Assembly (NCBI RefSeq): GCF_001636545.1
Contig: NZ_JFHK01000024.1
Location: forward strand, 1-40,820
DNA length: 40,820 nucleotides
Reading direction: 5' to 3'
From: Kosmotoga arenicorallina S304
GTDB taxonomy: Bacteria; Thermotogota; Thermotogae; Petrotogales; Kosmotogaceae
Under the pieces are notes generated by a model that was not told the DNA's origin, made no database searches, and saw only the letters and a program-made list of their open reading frames with translations. The position numbers and the translations under genes were made by a program. Shown piece by piece: positions 1 through 8,194 of this stretch; the first letter of the stretch is position 1; every line of letters begins with the position of its first letter.

Positions 1-10
1 GCTCACCACG

Positions 11-39
11 AATATACGATGATTCCGTGCCTTTTTCAA
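11..39 (-). promoter_or_regulatory. Predicted sigma-A promoter reading off the left edge
   Basis: Read on the minus strand, TTGAAA (39 to 34) is followed after 17 bases by TATATT (16 to 11). This matches the housekeeping consensus well and points leftwards, so it would drive a gene lying outside the window. No coding region is visible in 1-110. Confidence 0.45.
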
Positions 40-110
40 TGACCTGTTTTTCTTTTCTTTATTTTGTTAACTCGAAGTGCATAAGTTGAGCTAGGGGAGT
101 ATGAAAAGGG

Positions 111-548
111 TTATCCTGGATATTGATTTGAAATGTAATTTCTAAGCATTTTGTTCTCTTCTTTGGTGCTTTTATACATAAGCTTCAAGATATCCCCGAT
201 TGAAATTAACCCCTTAAGGCCTGTTTCATCGCATATGGGGAGATGGCGGATCCGATGCTGTGTCATTACGTTAATCGCATACTGGATATCATCATCCGGC
301 GAGCCGCAAATGACTCCTGCGGTCATGACTTCTTTAATAGGCGTTTCTGAAAGGACGCCACATTTCGCACAAACGCGTTTTAACAGATCCCTTTCAGTGA
401 ATATTCCTATCGGACGTTTTCCATCCATTACCATAACAGCGCCTATGTTCTCTCTCACCATTGTATCTACCGCATCTTTTACAGTCGCATCAGCACTTAC
501 CGAATATACGACATCTCCTTTTTCTTTGATTATATCCACTAATTTCAT
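111..548 (-). CDS. Tandem CBS-domain protein
   Basis: This 145-residue protein consists of two CBS domains (about residues 7-60 and 72-132) and nothing else. Recognisable pieces are the GIFTERDLL segment closing CBS1 and the HLPICDETGLKGLISIGDIL segment closing CBS2. Such stand-alone CBS pairs (Bateman modules) usually bind adenine nucleotides and act as energy or ligand sensors on partner proteins; which partner this one serves cannot be told from the sequence. It is cytosolic, with no signal or membrane segment. A GGGAGGTT Shine-Dalgarno site lies just upstream of the ATG at 548, which supports that start. It is probably monocistronic: AT-rich DNA precedes it and the left-hand promoter follows it. 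Two Cys residues (CAKC near residue 60) could be a redox or metal feature, but this is speculative. Confidence 0.88.
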   Translation of the reverse strand: MKLVDIIKEKGDVVYSVSADATVKDAVDTMVRENIGAVMVMDGKRPIGIFTERDLLKRVCAKCGVLSETPIKEVMTAGVICGSPDDDIQYAINVMTQHRIRHLPICDETGLKGLISIGDILKLMYKSTKEENKMLRNYISNQYPG

Positions 549-664
549 GCTTAACCTCCCTCATTTTCTATATATTAATATAATATCACAGCATGGAACA
601 AATCCGAAAACCTAACTTTTTTCCGAATATCCCCTGAGAATTAATTACAGGATTTTATGGAGAG

Positions 665-3160
665 TTAAGGCGTCTTTTTACCTCTAACAAATTCGGCAAA
701 TTTACGTGCGATATGCGGGTCAAATTGCGTTCCAGAATGTTTCTCTAATTCGAGCAGGGCATTCTCAATGGAAAGAGTCTTTCTGTATGGCCTGAAGTTT
801 GTCATTGCTTCAAAAGCGTTGACAACCGAGATCACCCTTGCGAGATATGGAATGAGTTCTTCCTTTAGGCTTCTCGGATATCCGGTGCCGTCCCAATTCT
901 CGTGATGGCTGAGAATCTCTTCAGCGATAGAAGAAAGCTCCAGAGTACTTCTGGCAATACGGTAACCAACTTCGGGATGGCTTTTTACCACTTTCCATTC
1001 ATTTCTGCTTAATTTACCGCTTTTCATAATTATGTTCGATGGCACAGCAAGCTTTCCGATATCATGATAACGCGCTAATAATCTGAGCTTTGCCATGGTC
1101 GAATAATCCATATTGAGTTCTCTTCCGAATTCCAGGGCAAGTTCCTCAACATTCTTGCAGTGTGTGGCTTCGATTGAACTGTATTCAAAAAGAGCGTTTT
1201 CGAGAGCTGTGAGCACAGTTCTGCTTTGCAGGTTACTTTCCAGCACTTTGTTCCTGTACATAAGATCTTCCGCTTCCCTTATCAGCGAAGATATTGTTTT
1301 TCTCAAATCCTTTCTGGTAGCATAACCCAAAGAGATGCTGAAATTTATGCTCTCTATTATTAGCTCCCGGGAAGCGGATGTTCTTATCCTCTCGGCAACG
1401 TTTTCAACAATTTCCTCATTTGCCTTTGGTAATAGGATTATAAATTCATCGCCTCCCCAACGCGCCACAACGTCTTCCTTTCTAACAGAGCCTTTCAAGA
1501 CTTCCGCAGTTTTCTTCAACAACTCGTCGCCTCTGACATGCCCAAAAGCGTCGTTCACAAGTTTTAACCCGTTCACATCCCCCATTATGACACTCAATGG
1601 GACCTGACGCTCGCTGTCAAATCTCGCTATCTCCTCTTCAAAAAACGATCTGTTATATAGGCCGGTTAGTTTGTCATGAAAAGACACGTATTTCAATTTT
1701 TCCCAGGTTAACATGCTTTCAGTCACTTTCCTTCTTATTCCTATTAATCTTTTTTCTCCTCCGAGTTCCTCATAAAATCTGCCTTCATCTCGAAACCATT
1801 CGAGATTTCCACTACTGTTAATAACCCGGTAACTTGCCTGAAAGTAGTTTGCCTTGCCTTCTATATATTCACGGATTCCTTTTTTCAGTATTATCTGGTC
1901 TCGTGGATCTACAACATCATTCCAGCTCTTTCGCCTGAGACTTCTTTCGCTGTATCCAAGGGCTGCAAGCCATTGAAAATCATTGCGGTAATGTATCCCC
2001 TCTTCATCAACAACCGCCTCCCAGATACCGGACTCGTGAAATTTAAGCAAGAACCGTGTTTTCTCCTGATGTTCTTTCAGTGCTTTTGAGGCCTTTTCTA
2101 TTTCCAACAGGTATTCAACCGCTTTCTGGAATGCTTTCATAGCTTCACGGGATTCGGGACTATCCAGTAATCTATTTTTCCAGCCATGAAAGACTACTAC
2201 TGCATACAATATCCCCCTGAAAAAAATTGGTAGGATCAACTCTCTCCCGGAGGAAGTATCAAAGGGAAGAAAGATAAAGCCATCCCCGGGTTTTATTTTT
2301 TCCAAAAGCAGCTGCAACTGATTAAAGCACTCTCTTTTTTCAGGCTTTCCAGCAATCTTTCGCAATTTCCCGTTTTCCTTCAAAAACAATGAAAGGCTTT
2401 TGAAATTTAGCTCCTTTTTGTTTTTTTCCAGTTCATCGATCAAGAACTTGAATATATCACCATCTTTGAGAGACAAGATTTTCAAAGTTATCCGTCCAAG
2501 TGTGCCGGCAAATTTCAATCTACTTTTCATAAAGGCTTCAACAGTCTTTTGGGCACTTATATCCATTACGAAAAGGACGCTTTGTTTTGTAGAATCAATA
2601 AATTCAATCTTAACCAGCACACTTCTTTTAGTGCCATCTTTTCTCTGAATTTCAAGGGCATATTCATCGGAGGGGGGGTATTCCTTTGAATATCTGAGCA
2701 CTTGAAGGTCTTTCAACATATTTCTCATTGACGGAGCGACGAATTCGAGAAAGCTCTTCCTGTTCTCTATTTCCCATTTTTTATAACCTGTTAGCACTTC
2801 AAAAGAACCGCTCACACGTGAGATAACCGTGTTTGCCTCTACTATTGCTATGGTAAAGGGGGAGATATACCTGTCAGATGCGGATTCTGGAATTGAAAAA
2901 TCGCTATTGAAAAAGAGAAAGCTATGTTCGCCGGTTGTGATAATTTGAGAATACAGAGCTTTTTGAAGATCTTTGAGGTTCATAGCCAAAGAACTCGCAA
3001 GAGCTATTTCAAGCTCGTCCAGAGAGCTATTCAAAAGCCTATCAAGTTGAACCCCCAATTTGTCAGATGCCATTTTGTTTGCAAATATTATCCTCCTGTT
3101 CTTTCCTTCTACAACTACAAAGGGGTTCCCAAGTTTCAATTTCTCGGGAAAGATTGCCAT
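665..3160 (-). CDS. Multi-PAS GGDEF/HD-GYP cyclic-di-GMP enzyme
   Basis: This 831-residue signalling protein is probably bifunctional for cyclic di-GMP. In order it shows a short N-terminal PAS-like segment (about 8-60), a second PAS (about 100-205), a GAF-like stretch (about 215-355), a third PAS with PAC (about 370-485), a GGDEF domain (about 490-645) and an HD-GYP domain (about 655-830). The cyclase active site GGDEF (569-573) is intact and is preceded by an RxxD product-inhibition site (560-563). The phosphodiesterase motifs HD (699-700) and HHENWDGTGYP (752-762) are also intact. No membrane segment is seen, so it is likely a cytosolic sensor. A start five codons upstream (3175) is possible, but AGAAGGG sits inside that extension at the right distance for the ATG at 3160, so I chose the shorter form. 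The signals sensed are unknown. Confidence 0.9.
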   Translation of the reverse strand: MAIFPEKLKLGNPFVVVEGKNRRIIFANKMASDKLGVQLDRLLNSSLDELEIALASSLAMNLKDLQKALYSQIITTGEHSFLFFNSDFSIPESASDRYISPFTIAIVEANTVISRVSGSFEVLTGYKKWEIENRKSFLEFVAPSMRNMLKDLQVLRYSKEYPPSDEYALEIQRKDGTKRSVLVKIEFIDSTKQSVLFVMDISAQKTVEAFMKSRLKFAGTLGRITLKILSLKDGDIFKFLIDELEKNKKELNFKSLSLFLKENGKLRKIAGKPEKRECFNQLQLLLEKIKPGDGFIFLPFDTSSGRELILPIFFRGILYAVVVFHGWKNRLLDSPESREAMKAFQKAVEYLLEIEKASKALKEHQEKTRFLLKFHESGIWEAVVDEEGIHYRNDFQWLAALGYSERSLRRKSWNDVVDPRDQIILKKGIREYIEGKANYFQASYRVINSSGNLEWFRDEGRFYEELGGEKRLIGIRRKVTESMLTWEKLKYVSFHDKLTGLYNRSFFEEEIARFDSERQVPLSVIMGDVNGLKLVNDAFGHVRGDELLKKTAEVLKGSVRKEDVVARWGGDEFIILLPKANEEIVENVAERIRTSASRELIIESINFSISLGYATRKDLRKTISSLIREAEDLMYRNKVLESNLQSRTVLTALENALFEYSSIEATHCKNVEELALEFGRELNMDYSTMAKLRLLARYHDIGKLAVPSNIIMKSGKLSRNEWKVVKSHPEVGYRIARSTLELSSIAEEILSHHENWDGTGYPRSLKEELIPYLARVISVVNAFEAMTNFRPYRKTLSIENALLELEKHSGTQFDPHIARKFAEFVRGKKTP

Positions 3161-3222
3161 GCTATCCCTTCTCATGCTAAATATAGCACAGCAGTTTCTT
3201 TTTTTAGCCTTCTTTTAGGAGT

Positions 3223-3894
3223 CTATTGCTTATATGGGTATCTTGGGCCGAATATCTTCGACCCAATTCTGACCATGTTTGCGCCTTCAGCAATTGCTAT
3301 TAGATATGAATCAGACATTCCCATGGATAGCCATTTCATTTCTATATTCGAACTATTATACTTCTTGGAGGCATCTTCAAAAAGCTTTCTTGTAAGACGG
3401 AAATAAGGTTTTAGGTCTTCCGGGGATTCTAAAATGGGTCCCATTGTCATAAGCCCTTTCACCGCAATGTTTTTCAGGTCTGAGATGCTTTCGAGCAGAT
3501 CAAAAAGGTTTTCTGGCATTATACCGTTTTTTTGAGGTTCCCTTCCGCTGTTTATCTCTATCAATACGGGCATTACCTTGCCAAGGGCACCTGCCCGTTT
3601 ATCTATTTCCATGGCCAGTTTCAGCGAATCAACCGTTTGTATCATGTCAAATAACTCAACAGCTTTTTTGACTTTGTTTCTCTGCAAATGGCCTATCATA
3701 TGAAGTGAGCATTTTCCTTTTATTGCCGGCAACACACTTTCCGCTTCTTGAACGTAATTTTCTCCTATTACCCTTATTCCCGCCTCTAATGATTCCAGAA
3801 TTTCTTCAGCTGTTCTTGTTTTTGCAGCTGCTACAAGAGTGACATATTCAGGAATTTCTGAAAGAATCTTCCCGACGTTCTCCTTTATCCCCAT
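3223..3894 (-). CDS. YggS/PLPBP-family pyridoxal-phosphate homeostasis protein
   Basis: This 223-residue protein belongs to the YggS (PROSC/PLPBP) family: fold-type III, PLP-binding, without a known catalytic reaction, and involved in vitamin B6 and amino-acid homeostasis. The PLP lysine is K25 in the segment VAAAKTRTAEEI. Other family signatures are GENYVQE, HMIGHLQRNK, the LMTMGP segment and the C-terminal LSMGMSDSYLIAIAEGA followed by VRIGSKIFGPR. An upstream ATG at 3939 would add 15 hydrophobic residues, but GGGAGGTG is ideally spaced before the ATG at 3894, so the short form is preferred. A TATAAT box (3919-3914) without a clear -35 lies upstream. The gene is divergent from the GNAT gene. 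In many bacteria this family sits near division genes; that is not the case here. Confidence 0.92.
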   Translation of the reverse strand: MGIKENVGKILSEIPEYVTLVAAAKTRTAEEILESLEAGIRVIGENYVQEAESVLPAIKGKCSLHMIGHLQRNKVKKAVELFDMIQTVDSLKLAMEIDKRAGALGKVMPVLIEINSGREPQKNGIMPENLFDLLESISDLKNIAVKGLMTMGPILESPEDLKPYFRLTRKLFEDASKKYNSSNIEMKWLSMGMSDSYLIAIAEGANMVRIGSKIFGPRYPYKQ

Positions 3895-3993
3895 TTGCAC
3901 ACCTCCCATAATTATTATAATCCTATCCCCAATGAACATATTGCTGATTAATGTGTTAGAGTTTTATCGAGAAATAATTTGCTGGGGGTGTAT

Positions 3994-4491
3994 ATGGTGC
4001 TATTCAAAGGCGAGGGTTTTTACCTTAGATCAACATGTAAAGATGACTCTGAATTAAAAGAACTAATAAACCGGGAAGAAATTTTGCTTAACATGTCAGA
4101 AAAACGCATGTATCCTCAGGAAATGCCTTCGGAAATCATTTTTCGTATTGAAAAAGATTCAAAATTGATAGGAGAGGTTTCGCTAAAATCGATAAAGTGG
4201 TTTAACAGAAAAGCTGAATTGAGTATTTTTATTGCTCCTGAATTTCAGGGGCAGGGAATGGGAAAGAAAGCCCTAAAACTTCTCATGAAACACGCCTTTG
4301 ATACTTTTAACCTCCATCGGCTCGAAGCTGAAGTTTTCGAATACAATGCTGCTTCAAAAAAACTCATTGAAGAGCTCGGCTTTAAGCTTGAAGGAACGCT
4401 AAGGGAAGCACGGTATTACAATGGTAAGTACTGGGATATTTTCAAATATTCTATTCTCGAATACGAATTTCGAGACTTTCAAAAACAGTGA
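3994..4491 (+). CDS. GNAT-family N-acetyltransferase (RimJ/RimL-like)
   Basis: This 165-residue protein has the GNAT fold of the RimJ/RimL type (acetyl_transf_3), which transfers acetyl from acetyl-CoA to an amine on a protein N-terminus, an antibiotic or a small molecule. The acetyl-CoA pyrophosphate loop is visible as PEFQGQGMGKKALKLL. The next motif is HRLEAEVFEYNAASKKLIE, followed by GFKLEGTLREARYYNGKYWD, a typical RimJ/L C-terminal signature. An in-frame TTG at 3979 would lengthen it by five codons, but the GGGGGTG ribosome site lies within that stretch and fits the ATG at 3994. The gene is convergent with the phosphodiesterase gene, with only four bases between the two stop codons. The substrate cannot be predicted. 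Confidence 0.88.
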   Translation: MVLFKGEGFYLRSTCKDDSELKELINREEILLNMSEKRMYPQEMPSEIIFRIEKDSKLIGEVSLKSIKWFNRKAELSIFIAPEFQGQGMGKKALKLLMKHAFDTFNLHRLEAEVFEYNAASKKLIEELGFKLEGTLREARYYNGKYWDIFKYSILEYEFRDFQKQ

Positions 4492-4495
4492 GAAC

Positions 4496-5428
4496 TCACC
4501 GGCAACTATCTAACTCTTTTGCAATCAAAATGGTTTTCAAAATGTTTGGATAATCAGTTATGATGCCATCAACCCCAAGCTCTATCAGATCAATCATATC
4601 GCAGGGGTCATTCACTGTCCAGGGAATTACCTTTAGACCCAATTGCTGGGCTTCTTTGAGCACCTTGTCGCTGAAATCGGTGTATTTTGGTGAAAAAATA
4701 TCAGCACCTGTTGCTTTTACCATCTTCGCAACATTAAATCCAAACTTTATGCTTTTTAAACCACCAAGCCATTTCGAATTGCTGAGGGTACCAAGGCTCA
4801 ACAAAGCTGCTGTCTTTATCTCTGGATTTTTTTCTTTCACAAGCATTATGGTCTTCCAGTAAAAGGATTGCACGATCACATAGTCTTCTAGCCCGTATTT
4901 TTCTATTAAAGATAGCAATTTATCAACGAATACTTCTGGTGGCGCTGTTTCGTCTGGAGAAAGGGGCGATACTTTTGTTTCCACGTTTAACCAGATTTCA
5001 CGTCCTGTTTTTTTCATATAGCTTTTTGCGAGTTCAAATACCTCTTCGAGTTTTGGGATTTTTGCACCCGTTACAGGCACCTGATATGGCCAGTAATAAT
5101 CCTCGCTCATTACACCCACATCGTACTGAAGAAGTTCCTCATAAGTCAGGTCTTTTATAAATATTCTATTGCTTATGAAACTTCCATCTTTGCTTACCTT
5201 TTCTGGATTCAGATATCTATCGTGTACTACCACAGGAATACCGTCTTTTGTTATCCCCATATCCAGTTCAAGAGTCGTCACGCCAATTTCTTCTAGGGCA
5301 AACTTGAACGCTTCAAGAGTGTTTTCGGGCCTCAATCCCCTGCATCCCCTATGACCTTGAATATCAAAAGAAAACAATGCAACTGCTACAAAAAGGACCA
5401 GCCATATAACAAATGGTTTTTTTATCAT
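4496..5428 (-). CDS. Secreted glycerophosphodiester phosphodiesterase (GDPD family)
   Basis: This 310-residue protein would hydrolyse glycerophosphodiesters to glycerol 3-phosphate and an alcohol. It begins with a signal peptide or N-terminal anchor (IKKPFVIWLVLFVAVALFSF), which places the enzyme outside the cytoplasmic membrane, as for GlpQ. The catalytic GDPD signature follows at once: GHRGCRGLRPENTLEAF, then TLELDMGITKDGIPVVVHD with the metal-binding Glu/Asp and the second catalytic His. Later motifs are WLNVETK and, near the C-terminus, PWTVNDPCDMIDLIELGVDG with GIITDYP. An ATG six codons upstream (5446) is disfavoured because AAGGGGTGAT lies between it and the ATG at 5428. The gene stands alone, convergent with the GNAT gene. 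Confidence 0.92.
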   Translation of the reverse strand: MIKKPFVIWLVLFVAVALFSFDIQGHRGCRGLRPENTLEAFKFALEEIGVTTLELDMGITKDGIPVVVHDRYLNPEKVSKDGSFISNRIFIKDLTYEELLQYDVGVMSEDYYWPYQVPVTGAKIPKLEEVFELAKSYMKKTGREIWLNVETKVSPLSPDETAPPEVFVDKLLSLIEKYGLEDYVIVQSFYWKTIMLVKEKNPEIKTAALLSLGTLSNSKWLGGLKSIKFGFNVAKMVKATGADIFSPKYTDFSDKVLKEAQQLGLKVIPWTVNDPCDMIDLIELGVDGIITDYPNILKTILIAKELDSCR

Positions 5429-5594
5429 AATATCACCCCTTTTCACATAATCATTCTACCACTCTTGATATTAATTATTTAAGCCGGGGCGCAATGATAG
5501 AATTTAAATGAACTTCTGATTTGTTCCATAATAAACTCTTGCTGGTAATTTTACGTTGCCTTTTTGCCAGGAACTTTTACCGGGAGGTGTTGAT

Positions 5595-6149
5595 ATGAAG
5601 CGTTTCTGTCTCTTGCTTTTTGTTATCTTAGTGGCTGTTGTTGCCCTTTCAGAAACTGAGACAGCAACCGGGAGCACACTTGAGGAGCTTGTCGCTAGAA
5701 AGACTTCACTCATTCAAGAATTGAACAGTCTGGAACTTCAGATCTCAGACCTGCTAAGCGGCGCCGCTTCCATAACCTTGAAGGCTCAAGAACAGCTAAA
5801 TGAGTTACGATCAGAGCTCGAGGCACTCATAAGCGAAGCGGATCTTCTGTCAAAAAAGATTGACAGCTTGCAAAACGCTCAGGATATCTCAGATGAGAAC
5901 ATACAGCAGCTGCAATCCCAGTTAAAAGCTCTCGAGGCTAAGCTAGGGAAAATGGAGCAGGACATTTCCAACCTTAAAAAAAGGCTTTCTGACGTTGAAG
6001 AAGAATCACTAAAGGCACAGGAAAAGATCTCCAGTCTTGAAGAACAGCTCGCTCAATTGTCAAAAAAAGCAAGCTTTAATTTCTTAATTGCAATCGGTGG
6101 TCTGGTTGTAGCTATTATAGCTCTACTCGTAAACTTTTTAATTCCCTGA
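5595..6149 (+). CDS. Secreted coiled-coil protein with C-terminal membrane anchor
   Basis: I do not recognise a named family for this 184-residue protein. It has an N-terminal signal sequence (about residues 1-20), a short Thr/Ser-rich linker, about 125 residues of almost uninterrupted heptad coiled coil (about 29-158, rich in Leu, Glu, Gln, Lys and Ser), and a strongly hydrophobic C-terminal segment (about 161-182, NFLIAIGGLVVAIIALLVNF). This layout resembles a short version of Thermotogota Omp-alpha, a periplasm-spanning rod anchored by its C-terminus, but there is no SLH domain at the N-terminal end. Location in the cell envelope is inferred. GGGAGGTG precedes the ATG at 5595, so an upstream in-frame ATG at 5556 is rejected. 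The MATE gene follows closely. Confidence 0.75.
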   Translation: MKRFCLLLFVILVAVVALSETETATGSTLEELVARKTSLIQELNSLELQISDLLSGAASITLKAQEQLNELRSELEALISEADLLSKKIDSLQNAQDISDENIQQLQSQLKALEAKLGKMEQDISNLKKRLSDVEEESLKAQEKISSLEEQLAQLSKKASFNFLIAIGGLVVAIIALLVNFLIP

Positions 6150-6161
6150 TTTTCTGATTCG

Positions 6162-6170
6162 TGTTACAAT
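6162..6170 (+). promoter_or_regulatory. Possible extended -10 promoter for the MATE gene
   Basis: TG-T-TACAAT (6162-6170) fits an extended -10 element. The -35 region is poor (TTCCCT). If it is used, transcription would begin near 6177, so translation could not start at the GTG at 6161. This supports a downstream start for the transporter. Confidence 0.3.
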
Positions 6171-6202
6171 CTTTGGGACAGCAAGAAAAGGATGTGAACT
6201 TT

Positions 6203-7540
6203 TTGGAGGCTTTCAGACAAAAACTTTTGAAAATAGCTGTCCCGATTACCATTCAAAATCTCATATCTGTTGGATTGAATCTGGTTGACAACCTTATGAT
6301 AGGTCAGCTTGGTGCTGTTGCCATAGCTTCAGTTGGCCTTGTAAATCAGGTTATGTTCATTCTCATGCTTGTCACCTTTGGTGCTGCAAGCGGTGCGGGG
6401 GTTTTTGTCTCTCAATACTGGGGCGTAAGGGATACCAGAAATATCGAAAAAACCATTGCTCATATGCTTTATGTAACCTTTGGCGCAGCTCTTGTCTTCT
6501 TTGTGATTTTGTTTTTCCTTCCGGGTCAAACTCTGGGTCTTTTCTCAAAGGACTCTGCCGTAATAAAGTCAGGAATTTCCTATTCAACAATAGTGGCTTT
6601 TACGGTGTTCTTTACTTCTTTCAGCTTTGTCATAGCGTCAGCATTGAGAACTGTCGAAAAGGCCCAAATACCTATGTATATAAGCTTGGTAGCCCTCGGG
6701 TTCAACACTCTTGGAAATTATTTGCTGATTTTCGGCATTGGACCCTTTCCTGAACTCGGTGTGGCAGGGGCGGCAATTGCTACGCTGTTTTCCAGATCAA
6801 TCGAATTTTTGCTTTACCTTTTCGTTCTCAATAGAAAAAGAACACCTGTCAAAGTTACATTTCAAAGCTTTTTTAAGTTAGATCGGTTTTTCTTCGCCAG
6901 AATGATGAAAATAGCATCTCCTGTAATTGCCAATGAATTTATGTGGAGCCTTGGTATGGCTGTTTATTCACTGGTGTTCGCAAGGGTGGGAACAGCAGCG
7001 ATAGCCACAAGAAACATAGTAAGCACTATAGAAAGCTTCGGGTTCGTATTCTTTGGTGGTATTGGTTCTGCCGCGGTTGTTATCGTTGGTTCTGAACTCG
7101 GGAGAAAAAATTTCGATCTGGCTTTTGAGAGCGCCAAAAGACTGCTTAAGATAACTTTGATCATTTCATCTCTTGCAGGATTGGCTATTATAGGACTTTC
7201 ACGGGTAATTATCAACTTTTACAACATCGACGATTTCATCAGAGCAACCGCCTTACTATCTATTATCATCGTCGCTGTGGCTCTTCCCATAAAGATGTTA
7301 AATGCAGTAAATCTCGTGGGTGTTTTGAGAAGTGGGGGAGATACACGTACTGTTTTCTTTCTGGAAATTGTAAGTCTCTGGCTTATTGGCGTACCCATGG
7401 TTCTTTTTGGTGGGCTGATCTTGAAGCTGAGCGTTCCCCTGATTTATATAATGATGCTTCCCGAAGAACTCTTCAAGCTACTTGTGGGTGGCTTTAGGTT
7501 TCGTTCAAGGAAATGGATGAAAAATATAATTGAACAGTGA
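6203..7540 (+). CDS. MATE-family multidrug/cation antiporter
   Basis: This protein of about 445 residues is a polytopic membrane protein of the MATE family (MatE domain twice, about 12 membrane segments), which exports drugs or metabolites in exchange for Na+ or H+. Typical sequence is KIAVPITIQNLISVGLNLVD in TM1, MIGQLGAVAIASVGLVNQV, and GVFVSQYWG. The second half repeats the pattern from KIASPVIANEFMWSLGMAVY. The start is uncertain. The reading frame opens with GTG at 6161 (no Shine-Dalgarno), GTG at 6194 (AAAAGGAT directly adjacent), and TTG at 6203 (same AAAAGGAT, nine bases upstream). I chose 6203 because of spacing and because the first helix follows soon after. The substrate is unknown. 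Confidence 0.9.
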   Translation: MEAFRQKLLKIAVPITIQNLISVGLNLVDNLMIGQLGAVAIASVGLVNQVMFILMLVTFGAASGAGVFVSQYWGVRDTRNIEKTIAHMLYVTFGAALVFFVILFFLPGQTLGLFSKDSAVIKSGISYSTIVAFTVFFTSFSFVIASALRTVEKAQIPMYISLVALGFNTLGNYLLIFGIGPFPELGVAGAAIATLFSRSIEFLLYLFVLNRKRTPVKVTFQSFFKLDRFFFARMMKIASPVIANEFMWSLGMAVYSLVFARVGTAAIATRNIVSTIESFGFVFFGGIGSAAVVIVGSELGRKNFDLAFESAKRLLKITLIISSLAGLAIIGLSRVIINFYNIDDFIRATALLSIIIVAVALPIKMLNAVNLVGVLRSGGDTRTVFFLEIVSLWLIGVPMVLFGGLILKLSVPLIYIMMLPEELFKLLVGGFRFRSRKWMKNIIEQ

Positions 7541-7543
7541 GCA

Positions 7544-7571
7544 TTACAACCAACCTCTTTGATGTTATGAT
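7544..7571 (+). promoter_or_regulatory. Predicted promoter for the unknown protein/sir2 pair
   Basis: TTACAA (7544-7549) and TATGAT (7566-7571) are separated by 16 bases. The predicted start lies about 25 bases before the GGAGGAAG ribosome site of the gene at 7604. Confidence 0.4.
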
Positions 7572-7603
7572 ATATATGATATCAGGATGAATGGAGGAAG
7601 AGT

Positions 7604-8194
7604 ATGAAGTTTAATACATTGCTTATCATTATCGTAATAGTTATGGTTGCGATAACCGCTGTGAACATGTTCATGAGTTTTTCAAACAGACTGAAGATTG
7701 AAACACTCTCATACAGCAGCAACTACCTTTACGATTCCCAGGGAACGGTGAAAATGGATAGTGTCATGCAAGTGAAGTTTTTGAAGCCTCAGCAAATAGA
7801 GGGATTCCTTGAGCAATTTGAAAAAAGCCCTTCAGAGAAAATATCTGAGTTTCAGAAATCCCTTGAAGATTTCTCCAAAAATCTTGGGAGAATACTTGCG
7901 GTTGAAGATTTTCAATCAACTGCAACTGTTATCTCTTATGATATCCTGGAGATAAGAGAAGTAGCTGTGGTTAAGGGATTTGCAGGTGTTACTGATGGTC
8001 AGGTAAACACTTCCCTCGGTGATGTTGAACTCGATCTTTCAGGAGATTCCGTACTCACAATTACATTGCCTTCCAACGCTAAAGTTATCAGTGTGAACCC
8101 CCAGCCAACAAGCCGACCAGCTGAAAACCTCCTCATCTGGAGCAACACAGGCAAGATAAAATTCCCTGAGGTGGTTTTTGTTGCAGGAAACTGA
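7604..8194 (+). CDS. Membrane-anchored protein of unknown function
   Basis: This 196-residue protein has an N-terminal hydrophobic segment (about residues 4-24, NTLLIIIVIVMVAITAVNMF) acting as a signal anchor, then an extracytoplasmic domain. Residues about 55-105 look helical (EGFLEQFEKSP, EFQKSLEDFSKNLGRIL). Residues about 110-195 are rich in short beta strands (AVVKGFAGV, VELDLSGDSVLTITLP) and end in a strand carrying FPEVVFVAG. It may belong to one of the Thermotogota-specific families of unknown function (possibly DUF4897), but I cannot confirm that without a search. GGAGGAAG lies six bases before the ATG. Its last 17 bases overlap the start of the Sir2 gene, so the two are probably co-transcribed and translationally coupled. 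Confidence 0.7.
   Translation: MKFNTLLIIIVIVMVAITAVNMFMSFSNRLKIETLSYSSNYLYDSQGTVKMDSVMQVKFLKPQQIEGFLEQFEKSPSEKISEFQKSLEDFSKNLGRILAVEDFQSTATVISYDILEIREVAVVKGFAGVTDGQVNTSLGDVELDLSGDSVLTITLPSNAKVISVNPQPTSRPAENLLIWSNTGKIKFPEVVFVAGN

Noticed and set aside
151..615. Open frame of 154 codons on the + strand
   Set aside because: It is the antisense shadow of the CBS-domain gene; the protein shows no family features and the minus-strand gene has a good ribosome site.
4482..4500. GTGAG-AA-CTCAC inverted repeat between the GNAT and phosphodiesterase genes as a terminator
   Set aside because: The loop is too small, the stem is short and no T-run follows on either strand.
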